This document shows, one piece after another, positions 63,847 to 64,000 of a stretch of 64,000 nt of DNA; within the stretch, counting starts at the first letter, position 1; every line of letters starts with the position of its first letter. The notes beneath the pieces are model-generated. The model did no database searches, had not been told where the DNA came from, and was given only the letters and a program-made list of their open reading frames with translations. Source of the DNA: Janibacter limosus (GTDB lineage: Bacteria; Actinomycetota; Actinomycetes; Actinomycetales; Dermatophilaceae); the NCBI RefSeq assembly GCF_004295485.1, contig NZ_CP036164.1:620001-684000 (forward strand), given 5' to 3'. Made by a program: the position numbers and the translations under genes.

Positions 63847-64000
63847 CGTGTCCCCTTCGTGGCCGAGGTCGCCCCCGGGTCGTGGTGGTGATCGGGCGGA
63901 CTCAGGCGAGTCCCGGGCAGCAGGAGGTGAGGGTCGGGGCCGATGCGATCGGCGTTGGCCTCGTGCCACCGGGGCCAGGCCTGCGCGATCTCCGCGGCGG
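63843..64000 (-). CDS. LysM domain protein, C-terminal fragment
   Basis: Only the last 52 codons are in the window. AWPRWHEANADRIGPDPHLL then LPGTRLSPP is the second half of a LysM repeat, a peptidoglycan-binding module. Usual LysM proteins of this locus carry several hydrophobic segments at the N-terminus, which cannot be seen here. It overlaps the Rv3235-like gene by 4 nt. Confidence 0.75.
   Translation of the reverse strand, partial: AAEIAQAWPRWHEANADRIGPDPHLLLPGTRLSPPDHHHDPGATSATKGTR

Overview
The window is a high-GC actinobacterial chromosome segment. Gene content points to a mycothiol-using member of the Micrococcales, and an Intrasporangiaceae (Janibacter-like) source is my inference. 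It carries a WhiB regulator, MtrAB-LpqB, mycothione reductase and LytR-CpsA-Psr proteins, with very many GTG starts. Gene order broadly follows the Mycobacterium tuberculosis Rv3235-Rv3281 neighbourhood, so most of it is conserved core rather than a mobile island. I found no rRNA, tRNA, CRISPR array, prophage or insertion sequence.

Layout. 1-3.9 kb: end of a CPA1 antiporter, a methyltransferase, RNase HI, a MOSC protein and a solitary AbiEi/DUF559-type protein. 3.9-6.6 kb: acyl-CoA carboxylase accE/accD, divergent from the biotin ligase birA. 6.7-9.5 kb: class III cyclase and a two-component system. 9.5-14.8 kb: GtrA, purK-purE, a CoA-binding protein, an NDP-sugar dehydrogenase and an acyl-CoA dehydrogenase. 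15.2-19 kb: 3-hydroxyacyl-CoA dehydrogenase and the lutABC lactate operon. 19-28 kb: envelope genes (LCP, GT2, SpoIID/LytB, a repeat-rich peptidoglycan-binding protein) around scoAB. 28-34.7 kb: a surface-glycan set (TIGR03089, polytopic GT-C-like protein, GT4-methyltransferase fusion, flippase-like protein, methyltransferase). 34.7-47.8 kb: TIGR02569 kinase, DNA glycosylase, divergent CofD-like protein, whiB2, giant GT2, DUF5719, zincin, DUF3499, manB, Trm112-like, SIS isomerase, mycothione reductase. 47.9-51.8 kb: DUF808, GNAT, ahcY and two SMR exporters. 51.9-64 kb: mtrA-mtrB-lpqB, comF, hpf, YcaQ-like, tandem GNAT, secA, Rv3235-like and a LysM protein.

The clearest regulatory discovery is a guanidine-III (ykkC-III) riboswitch in front of the paired SMR genes. 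Its pseudoknot strand overlaps a second hairpin that buries the ribosome binding site. Leaderless promoters (TANNNT ending 6-8 nt before the start codon) are widespread and fix many starts. accD and birA have divergent leaderless promoters whose -10 boxes overlap. Three genes are preceded by candidate leaderless short ORFs. Other structure includes a family of dispersed palindromes at gene ends, two nested inverted repeats of over 110 bp, a 12-G tract inside the LCP gene, and a strong dyad over the whiB2 promoter.

Metabolically the region joins fatty-acid, propionate and ketone metabolism (accDE, birA, fadE-like, hbd, scoAB), lactate oxidation, purine synthesis, the methyl cycle and mannose activation. 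These sit beside envelope polymer assembly and its MtrAB/WhiB control.
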